Both the position numbers and the translations under genes were made by a program. The notes beneath the pieces were generated by a model. It was not told the DNA's origin. It saw only the letters and a program-made list of their open reading frames with translations, and did no database searches. From Stenotrophomonas maltophilia (GTDB lineage: Bacteria > Pseudomonadota > Gammaproteobacteria > Xanthomonadales > Xanthomonadaceae), in contig DEVL01000004.1 in the NCBI GenBank assembly GCA_002363385.1, forward strand, positions 131,766-195,765: a DNA stretch of 64,000 nucleotides. The letters run 5' to 3'. This document shows positions 8,955 to 17,830 of the stretch, in pieces. Position 1 is the first letter of the stretch. Each line of letters begins with the position of its first letter.

Positions 8955-10205
8955 ATGTCATCACCCCAGATTCCCGCCACGAGCGAGCCGTTGCGTCTGC
9001 ACGTGCCCGAGCCCAGCGCCCGTCCCGGCCAGGCCACCGACTTTTCCTATCTGAAGCTGAGCCCCGCCGGCGCGGTCGACAAGCCGCCCGTGGACGTGAG
9101 CGCCAGCCAGACCGCGCCGCTGACCGGCCAGCTGATCCGCGTGCTGGACGACAACGGCGACGCCGTGGGCCCGTGGGCCGCCGACATCGACGATGCGGTG
9201 CTGCTGCGTGCCATGCACGCCATGCTCAAGACGCGCGCCTATGACGCGCGCATGCTGATCGCCCAGCGCCAGAAGAAGACCTCGTTCTATATCCAGTGCC
9301 TGGGCGAGGAAGCCATCGCCGTCGGCCAGACGCTGGCACTGCGCGATGACGACATGCAGTTCCCGACGTACCGCCAGCAGGGCATCCTGGTCACCAAGGA
9401 AGTGCCGATGGTGGACATGATGTGCCAGGTGCTGTCCAACGCGGCCGACCCGCTGAAGGGCCGCCAGCTGCCGATCATGTACTCGTACAAGGATTACGGC
9501 TTCTTCTCGATCTCCGGCAACCTGACCACCCAGTACATCCAGGCCGTGGGCTGGGCGATGGCCTCGGCGATCAAGGGCGACACCCGCATCGCCACCGCAT
9601 GGGTGGGTGATGGCGCGACCGCCGAAGGCGACTTCCACGCCGCGCTGACCTTCGCGCACGTGTACCGCGCACCGGTCGTGCTCAACGTGGTCAACAACCA
9701 GTGGGCGATTTCCACCTTCCAGGCCATCGCCGGCGGTGAGAACACCACCTTCGCCGCGCGTGGCGTGGGCTACGGCATTCCGTCGCTGCGCGTGGACGGC
9801 AACGATCTGCTGGCCGTGTACGCGGCCTCGCGCTGGGCCGCCGAACGCGCCCGCAGCAACCTGGGCCCGACGCTCATCGAGTGGGTGACCTACCGCGCCG
9901 GCCCGCATTCGACCTCGGATGATCCGTCCAAGTACCGCCCCGCCGATGATGCCCAGCAGTTCCCGCTCGGCGATCCGATCGACCGCCTGAAGCAGCACCT
10001 GATCAAGCGCGGCCTGTGGAGCGAGCAGCAGCACGACGAACTGCGCGCCGAACTGGATGCCGAGATCCTGCGTGCCCTCAAGGAAGCCGAGACCCACGGG
10101 TTGCTCGGCAGCGACAACCGTCCCGGCGCGGCTCTCATGTTCGAAGACGTCTACAAAGACCTGCCCGAACACCTCCGTCGCCAGCGTCAGCAGTTAGGAG
10201 TCTGA
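8955..10205 (+). CDS. bkdA1: 2-oxoisovalerate dehydrogenase E1 alpha subunit
   Basis: 416 residues. It carries the thiamine-pyrophosphate motif GDGATAEGDF starting at G218 and ending near VVNNQWAIST, and follows the Pseudomonas BkdA1 pattern closely (LRLHVPEPSARPG at the N-terminus, MFEDVYKDLPEHLRRQRQQLGV-type C-terminus). With the beta subunit it decarboxylates the 2-oxoacids of valine, leucine and isoleucine and passes the acyl group to the E2 lipoyl arm; the complex is cytosolic. It also supplies branched acyl-CoA primers for branched-chain fatty acids, abundant in xanthomonads. First gene of a four-gene operon; bkdA2 begins 4 bp after its stop. Confidence 0.95.
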   Translation: MSSPQIPATSEPLRLHVPEPSARPGQATDFSYLKLSPAGAVDKPPVDVSASQTAPLTGQLIRVLDDNGDAVGPWAADIDDAVLLRAMHAMLKTRAYDARMLIAQRQKKTSFYIQCLGEEAIAVGQTLALRDDDMQFPTYRQQGILVTKEVPMVDMMCQVLSNAADPLKGRQLPIMYSYKDYGFFSISGNLTTQYIQAVGWAMASAIKGDTRIATAWVGDGATAEGDFHAALTFAHVYRAPVVLNVVNNQWAISTFQAIAGGENTTFAARGVGYGIPSLRVDGNDLLAVYAASRWAAERARSNLGPTLIEWVTYRAGPHSTSDDPSKYRPADDAQQFPLGDPIDRLKQHLIKRGLWSEQQHDELRAELDAEILRALKEAETHGLLGSDNRPGAALMFEDVYKDLPEHLRRQRQQLGV

Positions 10206-10209
10206 ATAC

Positions 10210-11253
10210 ATGAGCGGGATTGAACAGAACAACACCGGCGGCACGCCGATGACCATGATCCAGGCGCTGCGCTCGGCGATGGACGTGATGCTGGAACGCG
10301 ACGACAACGTGGTGGTCTTCGGCCAGGACGTGGGCTACTTCGGCGGCGTGTTCCGCTGCACCGACGGCCTGCAGACCAAGTACGGCAAGCAGCGCGTGTT
10401 CGATGCGCCGATTTCCGAGAACGGCATCGCCGGTGCGGCGATCGGCATGGCCGCCTACGGCCTGCGACCGGTCGCTGAAATCCAGTTCGCCGATTACATC
10501 TACCCGGCCTACGACCAGATCGTGTCCGAAGCGGCGCGCATGCGCTATCGCTCCGGCGGCAGCTTCACTTCCTCGCTGGTGTTCCGCACCCCGTGTGGCG
10601 GTGGCATCTACGGCGGCCAGACCCACAGCCAGAGCCCGGAAGCGATCTTCGCGCACGCCACCGGCCTGCGCACCGTCATGCCGTCCAACCCGTACGACGC
10701 CAAGGGCCTGCTGATCGCCTCGATCGAGAACGACGATCCGGTGATCTTCCTGGAGCCCAAGCGCCTGTACAACGGCCCGTTCGACGGTCACCACGACCGC
10801 CCGGTCACCGCGTGGTCCAAGTACCCGGACAACCTGGTGCCGGAGGGCTACTACAACGTGCCGCTGGACAAGGCCGCCATCGCCCGCGAAGGCAAGGCAC
10901 TGACGATCATCACCTACGGCACCACCGTGTGGGTAGCCAAGGCCGCCGCCGAAGATGCCGGGATCGATGCCGAAGTGATCGACCTGCGCAGCCTGTGGCC
11001 GCTGGACCTGGACGCCATCGTCAACTCGGTCAAGAAGACCGGCCGCTGCATCGTGCTGCACGAAGCCACCCGCACCTGCGGCTTCGGCGCCGAACTGGTC
11101 GCGCTGGTGCAGGAGCACTGCTTCTACCACCTGCAGGCACCGGTGGAACGCGTTACCGGCTGGGACACCCCGTATCCGCACGCGCAGGAATGGGACTACT
11201 TCCCGGGTCCGTCCCGGGTCATCGATGCAATGCAGCGCGTGCTGGAGGACTGA
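10210..11253 (+). CDS. bkdA2: 2-oxoisovalerate dehydrogenase E1 beta subunit
   Basis: 347 residues, transketolase-like pyrimidine-binding and C-terminal domains. Conserved phrases such as TMIQALRSAMDVMLERDDNV, GQDVGYFGGVFRC, GGIYGGQTHSQSPEA and VIDLRSLWPLDLD match BkdA2. It forms the E1 heterotetramer with BkdA1. The start at 10210 gives a short N-terminal tail (MSGIEQNNTGGTP) before the conserved core; Pseudomonas BkdA2 has a similar variable tail, so this start is plausible. It lies between bkdA1 and bkdB with gaps of 4 and 3 bp. Confidence 0.95.
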   Translation: MSGIEQNNTGGTPMTMIQALRSAMDVMLERDDNVVVFGQDVGYFGGVFRCTDGLQTKYGKQRVFDAPISENGIAGAAIGMAAYGLRPVAEIQFADYIYPAYDQIVSEAARMRYRSGGSFTSSLVFRTPCGGGIYGGQTHSQSPEAIFAHATGLRTVMPSNPYDAKGLLIASIENDDPVIFLEPKRLYNGPFDGHHDRPVTAWSKYPDNLVPEGYYNVPLDKAAIAREGKALTIITYGTTVWVAKAAAEDAGIDAEVIDLRSLWPLDLDAIVNSVKKTGRCIVLHEATRTCGFGAELVALVQEHCFYHLQAPVERVTGWDTPYPHAQEWDYFPGPSRVIDAMQRVLED

Positions 11254-11256
11254 ACC

Positions 11257-12600
11257 ATGGGACATCACGTCATCAAGATGCCGGACATCGGTGAAGGTAT
11301 CGCCGAAGTCGAACTGATCACCTGGAAGGTCGAGGTCGGTGGCCCGGTCGCCGAAGACCAGGTCGTGGCCGAGGTCATGACCGACAAGGCCATGGTCGAG
11401 ATCCCCTCGCCCGTGTCAGGCACCGTGGTCTCGCTGGGCGGCAAGCCCGGCCAGATGATGGCCGTCGGCAGCGAGCTGATCCGCCTGGAAGTGGACGGTG
11501 CCGGCAATGCCAGTGCCGCCAGTGCGCCGGCCGCCGCCGCACCGGCCGAACCGGTGGCTGCGCCCAAGGCGGCTGCGCCTGCTGCTGCACCTGCGGCCGC
11601 CGCCGAGGCCGCACCAGCCGCGGGGCCCGCCAAGGTCGCCGCTGCATCCGCACCCGCCTGCGCTGCCAAGCGCGACGAGCGCGGTGCGGTCACCAACGGC
11701 GTGCTCACCGCCGGTGAAGCCCCGCTGGCGTCGCCGGCCGTGCGCCGCCGCGCCTGGGACCTGGGCATCGAGCTGCGCTACGTGCCGGCGACCGGCCCGG
11801 GGGGTCGCATCCTGCAGGCCGATCTGGATGCCTACGCCGCCGCCGGTGGCAAGGCACAGCCGGTCGGTGGCAGTGCCGGCGGCAGCAGCTACGCGCGCCG
11901 TACCGGCGAGCAGCAGGTGCCGATCATGGGCCTGCGCCGCAAGATCGCGCAGAAGATGCAGCAGTCGTGGTCGACCATTCCGCACATCACCTATGTGGAA
12001 GAAATCGACGTTACGGAAGTGGAAGCCCTGCGCGCCAAGCTCAACGAGCGCTGGGCCAAGGAGCGCGGCAAGCTGACCCTGCTGCCGCTGCTGGCACGCG
12101 CGGTGGTGCTGGCCGCACGCGACTTCCCGCAGATGAACGCCCGCTTCGACGACCAGGCCAACATCGTGACCCGCTACGAGGGTGTGCAGCTGGGCATCGC
12201 GACCCAGAGCGAGGTCGGCCTGTCGGTCCCGGTGGTCGCGCATGCCGAGTCGCTGGATCTGTGGCAGACCGCCACCGAGATCGCGCGCCTGGCCAACGCC
12301 GTGCGCGTGGGCAAGGCGACCCGTGAGGAGCTGTCCGGCTCGACCATCACCATCAGCAGCCTCGGTGCGGTGGGCGGTGTGGTGTCGACCCCGATCATCA
12401 ACCACCCGGAAGTGGCGATCGTCGGTGTGAACCGCATCATCGAACGCCCGATGTTCCGCGAGGGCCAGGTGGTGGCGCGCAAGCTGATGAATCTGTCGTC
12501 TTCGTTCGACCATCGCATCGTCGATGGCATGGATGCGGCCGAGTTCGTGCAGGCCATCCGTACCCGCCTGGAAACCCCGGCCCTGCTGTTCGTGGAGTAA
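11257..12600 (+). CDS. bkdB: Branched-chain 2-oxoacid dehydrogenase E2 (lipoamide acyltransferase)
   Basis: 447 residues in the classic E2 order: one lipoyl domain with the lipoylated lysine in DKA (K44), a long Ala/Pro linker (about 85-140), a peripheral subunit-binding domain (SPAVRRRAWDLGIELR..., about 155-190) and the catalytic acyltransferase domain ending with the active-site FDHRIVDGMDAAEF. It takes the acyl group from E1 and hands it to CoA, acting as the structural core of the complex. One lipoyl domain is the usual number for BkdB. Confidence 0.95.
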   Translation: MGHHVIKMPDIGEGIAEVELITWKVEVGGPVAEDQVVAEVMTDKAMVEIPSPVSGTVVSLGGKPGQMMAVGSELIRLEVDGAGNASAASAPAAAAPAEPVAAPKAAAPAAAPAAAAEAAPAAGPAKVAAASAPACAAKRDERGAVTNGVLTAGEAPLASPAVRRRAWDLGIELRYVPATGPGGRILQADLDAYAAAGGKAQPVGGSAGGSSYARRTGEQQVPIMGLRRKIAQKMQQSWSTIPHITYVEEIDVTEVEALRAKLNERWAKERGKLTLLPLLARAVVLAARDFPQMNARFDDQANIVTRYEGVQLGIATQSEVGLSVPVVAHAESLDLWQTATEIARLANAVRVGKATREELSGSTITISSLGAVGGVVSTPIINHPEVAIVGVNRIIERPMFREGQVVARKLMNLSSSFDHRIVDGMDAAEFVQAIRTRLETPALLFVE

Positions 12601-12603
12601 GCG

Positions 12604-14010
12604 ATGTCCAATACCCTTCAAACCCAGTTGCTGATCATCGGCGGCGGCCCCGGCGGTTACATCGCCGGCATCCGCGCCGGCCAGCTCGGCGTCAAGACCA
12701 TCGTGGTCGAGGGCGTCAATCCGGGTGGCACCTGCCTCAACATCGGCTGCATTCCGTCCAAGGCGCTGATCCATGCCGCCGAGGAATTCGCCAAGGTCAC
12801 CGCCTATGCAGCCGGTACCTCCCCGCTGGGCATCAGCGTGCAGGCACCGTCGCTGGATCTCGCCAAGACCGTCGCGTGGAAGGCCGGCATCGTCAAGAAG
12901 CTGACCGGTGGCGTCAGTGCACTGCTGAAGAAGAACGGCGCGCAGCTGATCAAGGGCTGGGCCACGATCGTCGACGGCAAGACCGTCGAGATCGCCGGCG
13001 CGGCGGAAGACGGCGGCACGCTGCGCATCACCTGCGAGCACCTGCTGCTGGCCACCGGCTCGGTACCGGTGGAACTGCCGTTCCTGCCGTTTGGTGGCAA
13101 GGTCATCTCCTCCACCGAAGCCCTCTCGCCGACCTCGCTGCCCAAGCAGCTGATCGTCGTCGGTGGCGGTTACATCGGCCTGGAACTGGGCACGGTGTAT
13201 CGCAAGCTCGGCTGCGAAGTCACGGTAGTCGAGGCCCAGGAACGCATCCTGCCGGCCTACGACGCCGAACTGACCAAGCCGGTCGCCACGCACCTGGAGA
13301 AGTCCGGCGTGAAGCTGCTGACCGGCCACAGCGTGCTCGGCCTGGCCGACAACGGCCAACTGCGCGTGCGTGACACGGACGGTAACGAAATCGCGCTGGA
13401 CGCCGACCAGATCCTGGTCGCGGTGGGCCGCCGCCCGAAGACCGACGGCTTCAACCTGGAATCGCTGCAGCTGGACCTGACCGGCAAGGCGATCAAGATC
13501 GACGACCAGTGCAAGACCTCGATGCGCAACGTGTGGGCGATCGGCGATGTCGCCGGTGAGCCGATGCTCGCGCACCGAGCGATGGCGCAGGGCGAACTGG
13601 TGGCCGAGATCGTCAGCGGCAAGAAGCGCCACTTCGTGCCGGCCGCGATTCCGGCGGTGTGCTTCACCGATCCGGAAATCGTGGTGGTCGGGCTGTCGCC
13701 GGACGAAGCCAAGGCCCAGGGCATCGAGACCAAGGTCGCCCTGTTCCCGTTCGCCGCCAATGGCCGTGCGATGTCGCTGGAATCCAACGATGGCTTCGTG
13801 CGCGTGGTCGCACGCAGCAGCGACCACCGGATCCTGGGCTGGCAGGCCGTGGGCGTGCAGGTCTCGGAACTGTCGATCGCCTTCGTGCAGTCGATTGAGA
13901 TGGGCGCCACGCTGGAGGATATTGCTGGCACGATCCACCCGCACCCGACGCTGGGTGAGGCGGTGCAGGAAGCGGCGCTGCGTGCGTTGGGGCATGCGTT
14001 GCATATCTGA
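12604..14010 (+). CDS. lpdV: Dihydrolipoyl dehydrogenase (E3) of the branched-chain complex
   Basis: 468 residues. FAD-binding GGGPGG (13-18), the redox disulfide in GGTCLNIGC (C44, C49), a NAD-binding GGGYIGLELG and the catalytic His-Glu region HPHPTLGEAVQEA near the C-terminus are all present. It reoxidises the lipoyl groups of BkdB with NAD+. Position 3 bp after bkdB marks it as the dedicated E3 (LpdV type) of this operon; other E3 copies for pyruvate and 2-oxoglutarate dehydrogenases are expected elsewhere in the genome. Confidence 0.93.
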   Translation: MSNTLQTQLLIIGGGPGGYIAGIRAGQLGVKTIVVEGVNPGGTCLNIGCIPSKALIHAAEEFAKVTAYAAGTSPLGISVQAPSLDLAKTVAWKAGIVKKLTGGVSALLKKNGAQLIKGWATIVDGKTVEIAGAAEDGGTLRITCEHLLLATGSVPVELPFLPFGGKVISSTEALSPTSLPKQLIVVGGGYIGLELGTVYRKLGCEVTVVEAQERILPAYDAELTKPVATHLEKSGVKLLTGHSVLGLADNGQLRVRDTDGNEIALDADQILVAVGRRPKTDGFNLESLQLDLTGKAIKIDDQCKTSMRNVWAIGDVAGEPMLAHRAMAQGELVAEIVSGKKRHFVPAAIPAVCFTDPEIVVVGLSPDEAKAQGIETKVALFPFAANGRAMSLESNDGFVRVVARSSDHRILGWQAVGVQVSELSIAFVQSIEMGATLEDIAGTIHPHPTLGEAVQEAALRALGHALHI

Positions 14011-14035
14011 AGGTGGGTGGGTTTGATGGATGACA

Positions 14036-14065
14036 AACGGCCCGCTTTGCGGGCCGTTCGTTTTT
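14036..14065 (+). terminator. Rho-independent terminator of the bkd operon
   Basis: AACGGCCCGC (14036-14045), a TTT loop and GCGGGCCGTT (14049-14058) form a perfect 10-bp stem, followed by CGTTTTT. It lies 26 bp after the lpdV stop. Confidence 0.9.
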
Positions 14066-14186
14066 GGAGCGAGCACTGCAGCACTCGCGGCACCGATCTT
14101 TGCCACCTGGCGCGATTGGTAATCCCCCCGCAGGATAGCCGCAGCCAGAAGTGGAATTTTCTCGTGACCTAACCCGAGGAGATCCC

Positions 14187-14453
14187 ATGAAGAAATCACG
14201 ATTCACCGACAGCCAGATCATCGCCGTACTCAAGCAGGCCGAGGCCGGCACGCCTGTCCCGGACCTTTGCCGACAGCATGGCATCAGCTCAGCGACGTTC
14301 TACAAGTGGCGCAGCAAGTTCCGCGGCATGGATGCGTCCATGGTGTCCCAGCTAAAAGACCTGCAGGACGAGAACCGGCGGCTGAAGAAGATGTATGCCG
14401 ATGCGCAGCTCAGTGCCGAGCTGCTGAAGAAAGCGCTCTCAAAAAAATGGTGA
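14187..14453 (+). CDS. IS3-family transposase OrfA
   Basis: 88 residues from ATG 14187, which has a strong GAGGAG ribosome site 7-12 bases upstream. N-terminal helix-turn-helix (SQIIAVLKQAEAG...DLCRQHGISSATFYKW) for binding the inverted repeats, then a leucine-zipper-like helix (QLKDLQDENRRLKKMYADAQL). The C-terminus (ALSKKW) is translated across a run of seven A's where ribosomes can shift to the orfB frame. The upstream extension to 14151 lacks a good ribosome site and is left out. Confidence 0.9.
   Translation: MKKSRFTDSQIIAVLKQAEAGTPVPDLCRQHGISSATFYKWRSKFRGMDASMVSQLKDLQDENRRLKKMYADAQLSAELLKKALSKKW
14441..14447 (+). promoter_or_regulatory. Likely programmed -1 frameshift site (A7)
   Basis: Seven consecutive A's read as A AAA AAA at the end of orfA. 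A -1 slip joins orfA to orfB to make the OrfAB transposase, as known for IS3-family elements. The same A's also provide the first base of an ATG (14447) in the orfB frame. Confidence 0.7.
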
Positions 14454-15274
14454 GGCCATCTCAGCGTCGCGAGATGGCCAGACGGGCGGTCCAGGCAGGC
14501 ATCACCAGCATCGTTCATGCGTGCAGGACGTTCGAGGTGAGTCAGAGCTGCTACCGCTATCAGGCCAAGGCCTGCCAAGAAAATGCGATCATCGCCGACT
14601 GGTTGCTCAGGCTGACCAGCGCCTACTGCGATTGGGGCTTTGGGCTGTGCTTCCTGCACCTACGCAACGTGAAGGGCTTCGCTTGGAACCACAAGCGCGT
14701 GTATCGGATCTGTCGCGATTTGGAGCTGAATCTGCGCATCAAGCCGCGCAAGCGCATCGTCCTGGAAGTGCCGGAGCCTTTGGCGGTGCCTGAGGCGGTC
14801 AACCAGACATGGTCGATGGATTTCATGCACGACCAGTTGGCTGATGGACGCGGCTTCCGGATGCTCAACGTACTGGATGACTTCAACCGTCAGGGACTGG
14901 CGATGGAGGTTGACATCTCCTTGCCTGCGGCGCGCGTCAGCCGCAGCTTGGAACAGGTCATCCAATGGCGCGGAAAGCCCCGCGCCATTCGCTGCGACAA
15001 CGGGCCCGAGTACATCAGCGGAGCGCTGCAAGCATGGGCCGAGCGGCAAGACATTGCACTGCTCTACATCCAGCCAGGCAATCCTCAGCAGAACGCCTGC
15101 ATCGAGCGCTACAACCGGACCGTGCGTTACGCTTGGCTTGCCAGCAATCTGTTCAATGACATCGAACAGCTCCAGGACATCGCCACTCGTTGGCTATGGA
15201 CTTACAACCACGAGCGCCCAAACATGGCGCTCGGCGGCATGACGCCAATGCAGAAGCTTGCACTGGCAGCGTAG
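14447..15274 (+). CDS. IS3-family transposase OrfB (DDE catalytic domain)
   Basis: About 275 residues read from ATG 14447, or fused to OrfA by -1 frameshifting at 14441-14447. The DDE triad is visible: first D in TWSMDFMHD, second D in IRCDNGPEY, and E in NACIERYNRTVRYAWL, with the family's K/R following. The domain ends with YNHERPNMALGGMTPMQKL, a standard IS3 C-terminus. No disabling mutation is seen, so the element may still be active. Confidence 0.92.
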   Translation: MVRPSQRREMARRAVQAGITSIVHACRTFEVSQSCYRYQAKACQENAIIADWLLRLTSAYCDWGFGLCFLHLRNVKGFAWNHKRVYRICRDLELNLRIKPRKRIVLEVPEPLAVPEAVNQTWSMDFMHDQLADGRGFRMLNVLDDFNRQGLAMEVDISLPAARVSRSLEQVIQWRGKPRAIRCDNGPEYISGALQAWAERQDIALLYIQPGNPQQNACIERYNRTVRYAWLASNLFNDIEQLQDIATRWLWTYNHERPNMALGGMTPMQKLALAA

Positions 15275-15312
15275 TTCCACTTTTGGCGACCGCTAAAAGC
15301 GGGGGGATTACC

Positions 15313-15534
15313 GTTAACGAAAGGCTGTGGACGCACTTCGTATCTTCATCTAACTAATGGCTCCAGCCGGGGACTGAAAAGGGGTGAAATGGAAAATTAA
15401 CCCGCCCCCCTTCTCGTTACACAGGTTTTACCTGACGCATTTCGAGCGGCACCACCCTTACGACGAGAGCATTGCGCGAATAGTCGAAGAGACGGCGCAC
15501 TCGCCACATTACGAATGCCCGCCCCATGCCGACT
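15313..15534. other. Gap between IS right end and the AAA ATPase gene
   Basis: 222 bp. No convincing ORF. On the minus strand it contains GTTAGAT (core-site-like, complement at 15346-15352), but no paired attC arm could be found. If the ATPase gene was once in a cassette, its attC is decayed here or was lost with the IS insertion. Confidence 0.3.
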
Positions 15535-17691
15535 TTACTTACTCATAGCCTGGTAGTGCTCCGCATACCCACACTCTTCAAAAATTAACCTCAGGCCTTC
15601 TTTGAATACATTATGATCAAATTCCTTTATGTCAAAAATGTTTTGACCCAAGGAGTGTGACTCTCGGTTCATGTACCTGTAGAACGCTGTAAACTTATCA
15701 CTTGAGAGGGCTGGCTTCTGGAAAACGTTATTGAAATCTTTCTTTTGAACAAAATTGAAGAAATATTCGACAATGTTCCGCATGCAGTTAGCAATCAGCG
15801 CAGGCGGTGATGCCTGGTCCTTTATGATTGACCAATAGGACTGGTAGTCATTCTGGATCTCCTCATACTTCATTGGAATTACAGCGCTTCCATTTGTATT
15901 TTTGAACACCCTGAATAGGTGCTGTGTCTCCGCACGCTTCTCACTACTAGTGTGCGTCAGCTCGTAAAAGAAATACAAGCTATGGGTGAGAACAAACACC
16001 TGCGCATACATTTTATCGTTAATGAAATACTTCTTTATTAGCTGACCAATGTTGAACACGTAGAGGTGAGAAAGGCTGGAAATGGGATCATCAATCACAA
16101 CCACTTTCGGCTGAGGCACCGCAGCGGCCGTTTTCTGCCCTTTGCAAAGTTCCATGAAGTATAGAAAACTAATAACGGTTTTCTCCCCCTCGCTCAGCGA
16201 GTGAAATGCATTCGCTTGATCGGCAGCCCTGGATATCCGATAGAAATTCTCACCGTATGGCACCACAGAAAATCCATCGATGCCAATTTCTACCAGCCCA
16301 GCGTTTATATTTTCAATTGACTCTTCGATGTTGACCGTTTGCTTTCTGAGAGCAACAAGCTTGCCGTTAGAGGCTGTGACATCAGCGCCGATTCTGGTGG
16401 CTTCTTGGCTTATTTTGCTGGCCTCACCCTTGAGATCTGAAGTTAATTGCGAGTAGGCAGAAATCGTCTGATCATAATCCCAGCGCATCAACGCCCAAAA
16501 GCGCGACCTTATGTCATCCCGAGTCTTTTTCTTGTTCGCCAGCTTGTCGTTATGTGTCTCAATCAGCACATTCAGGTCGCCGATCAAATCATTGATCACA
16601 TCGACGGCGGACTGGGTATCGGTGAGGACAACTTGCGTGCTCGGGCTTTTGATCTTGTTGCCAATATGCAGAATGTTTTCGCGGACTGACGCTTTCAAAG
16701 CCTCACTGGCTATGCTCCAAGCCTCCACAAGTTTTTTGCTGGCAAGCGGAGAGTTTGAAATATCTTGGAGAGTCATGCCGGAGGTGAGTGCCTCATAGCG
16801 GATCTTGAATGACTCCAACTTCTTAACATCTTGCTCATAGTCTTCGTCGAAGACTTGGCGGATGGAATAGATGATATTTTTAGTGATCGTTTCTTTCTGA
16901 CAAAAAGGACAGGCCTGAGGATCCTTATCATCTGAAATGTATTGGAGCCCTTGCTTCACCCAGTCAGAATTGCGCGTTTTAGCAATAAACTCTGCAACTG
17001 AACCTTCTTGGCTGCCGACAATGATTTTCGACCAAATGGAATCCGCTTCAATGGTCAGCCAGCCAGCCGAAAGGGTTGGAATTTTCGTGTATGTAGCTGC
17101 ACCCTCGCCTTCAATGGACGACGCCTCAGACTTCAGGTCATCTATGGTGTAGCTAGGTGCATCTTCCGAAAGAGGCAACCCAATAATATACTGGAAGAGA
17201 AGTTCTGTTCTTTTGAGGCTTTCCAGGCAAAACTCCAGAACTCGATCCCCACCTGTGAATTTCGTCTTGATCTCCCAGACCTTTCCGCTTGCCTTTGTCT
17301 TTTCTTGATCGAGCTTGGCCGTGTTCTCACTGGCCCGCCTTGAATTCTCTTGCTGGGCGGCCAGATACTTCTCCAGCTCTTTCGTCTCGGCTTCAATTTG
17401 CTGGAGCGCCACCTTGTTCTCTTTGGAGAGGGTGAAAATCCCTCTTAAATTATCGTCTTCGTAAAAGTAGTCGTTGAGGAAGCTTTGGTTGTACACCAAG
17501 ATTTCACATGGCTGACTGGTTTTCAGACTGCATTTATCAAACCGAGGTTCGGTATTATTGTACAAAAACTGGGAGATGGTGCTCTTACCTGCCCCATTTA
17601 GCCCATAGATTAGAGACGTCTTGTTCGTGGGCGAGAGAGTAGACTTGCATTTGTAACTCGTGACGCCATCTATGCTCAATTCCGTGATCAT
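15535..17691 (-). CDS. AAA_13-type ATPase, RloC/PrrC anticodon-nuclease-like
   Basis: 718 residues from ATG 17691, chosen because AGGAG stands 9 bases upstream; a longer frame to 17760 has no such site. ABC/SMC-type ATPase split by coiled coil: Walker A GLNGAGKS (30-37), a coiled-coil region (about 90-140 and 270-460) around a zinc-hook-like CPFC (261-264), signature LSEGEK (499-504), Walker B VVVIDD (530-535) and H-loop TH (569-570). The C-terminus has R638-x3-E642 and H679 (in NRESHS), the pattern of the Arg-Glu-His triad known from PrrC and RloC tRNA anticodon nucleases. If right, it cuts tRNA on phage infection or DNA damage. GC content is visibly lower than in neighbouring genes, a sign of transfer. 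Could also be an AAA_13 protein without nuclease activity. Confidence 0.75.
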   Translation of the reverse strand: MITELSIDGVTSYKCKSTLSPTNKTSLIYGLNGAGKSTISQFLYNNTEPRFDKCSLKTSQPCEILVYNQSFLNDYFYEDDNLRGIFTLSKENKVALQQIEAETKELEKYLAAQQENSRRASENTAKLDQEKTKASGKVWEIKTKFTGGDRVLEFCLESLKRTELLFQYIIGLPLSEDAPSYTIDDLKSEASSIEGEGAATYTKIPTLSAGWLTIEADSIWSKIIVGSQEGSVAEFIAKTRNSDWVKQGLQYISDDKDPQACPFCQKETITKNIIYSIRQVFDEDYEQDVKKLESFKIRYEALTSGMTLQDISNSPLASKKLVEAWSIASEALKASVRENILHIGNKIKSPSTQVVLTDTQSAVDVINDLIGDLNVLIETHNDKLANKKKTRDDIRSRFWALMRWDYDQTISAYSQLTSDLKGEASKISQEATRIGADVTASNGKLVALRKQTVNIEESIENINAGLVEIGIDGFSVVPYGENFYRISRAADQANAFHSLSEGEKTVISFLYFMELCKGQKTAAAVPQPKVVVIDDPISSLSHLYVFNIGQLIKKYFINDKMYAQVFVLTHSLYFFYELTHTSSEKRAETQHLFRVFKNTNGSAVIPMKYEEIQNDYQSYWSIIKDQASPPALIANCMRNIVEYFFNFVQKKDFNNVFQKPALSSDKFTAFYRYMNRESHSLGQNIFDIKEFDHNVFKEGLRLIFEECGYAEHYQAMSK

Positions 17692-17814
17692 AAACTGACT
17701 CCTGAGTGCTAAGTGGCTTTGCGCCATCTCTGTTGACGAAGAGAAGCATAGGCGATCCAAGAGCGGCCTGCTATACCGACCTTACTCGTTTCCTATCAAC
17801 GATGACAAAACTGC

Positions 17815-17830
17815 TCGGGAATATTCCCGA
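17815..17830. promoter_or_regulatory. 16-bp perfect palindrome upstream of the AAA ATPase gene
   Basis: TCGGGAATATTCCCGA is a perfect 16-base palindrome about 125 bp before the ATPase start. It is a good candidate operator for a dimeric repressor. No matching regulator is next to it. Confidence 0.4.

Larger units (their letters stand above)
14118..15312 (+). mobile_element. Complete IS3-family insertion sequence (IS407-like group)
   Basis: About 1195 bp bounded by imperfect inverted repeats of roughly 40 bp: the left end begins GGTAATCCCCCCGC (14118) and the right end is its complement, GCGGGGGGATTACC (15299-15312). Inner parts of the repeats also match (AGAAGTGGAA on the left; TTCCACTTTT on the right). 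Inside are orfA and orfB in overlapping frames. The bases just outside the ends (left ...CGATT, right GTTAAC...) show no matching short duplication, so the element may be old or one flank may have been rearranged. It separates the bkd operon from the accessory island. Confidence 0.92.

Noticed and set aside
14111..15320. Target-site duplication for the IS element
   Set aside because: The bases flanking the inverted repeats (CGATT on the left, GTTAAC on the right) do not match for 3-5 bp.
15313..15534. A fourth attC behind the AAA ATPase gene
   Set aside because: Only a lone GTTAGAT core-like word is present; no paired arm or stem with attC shape was found, so the ATPase gene is not claimed as a cassette.
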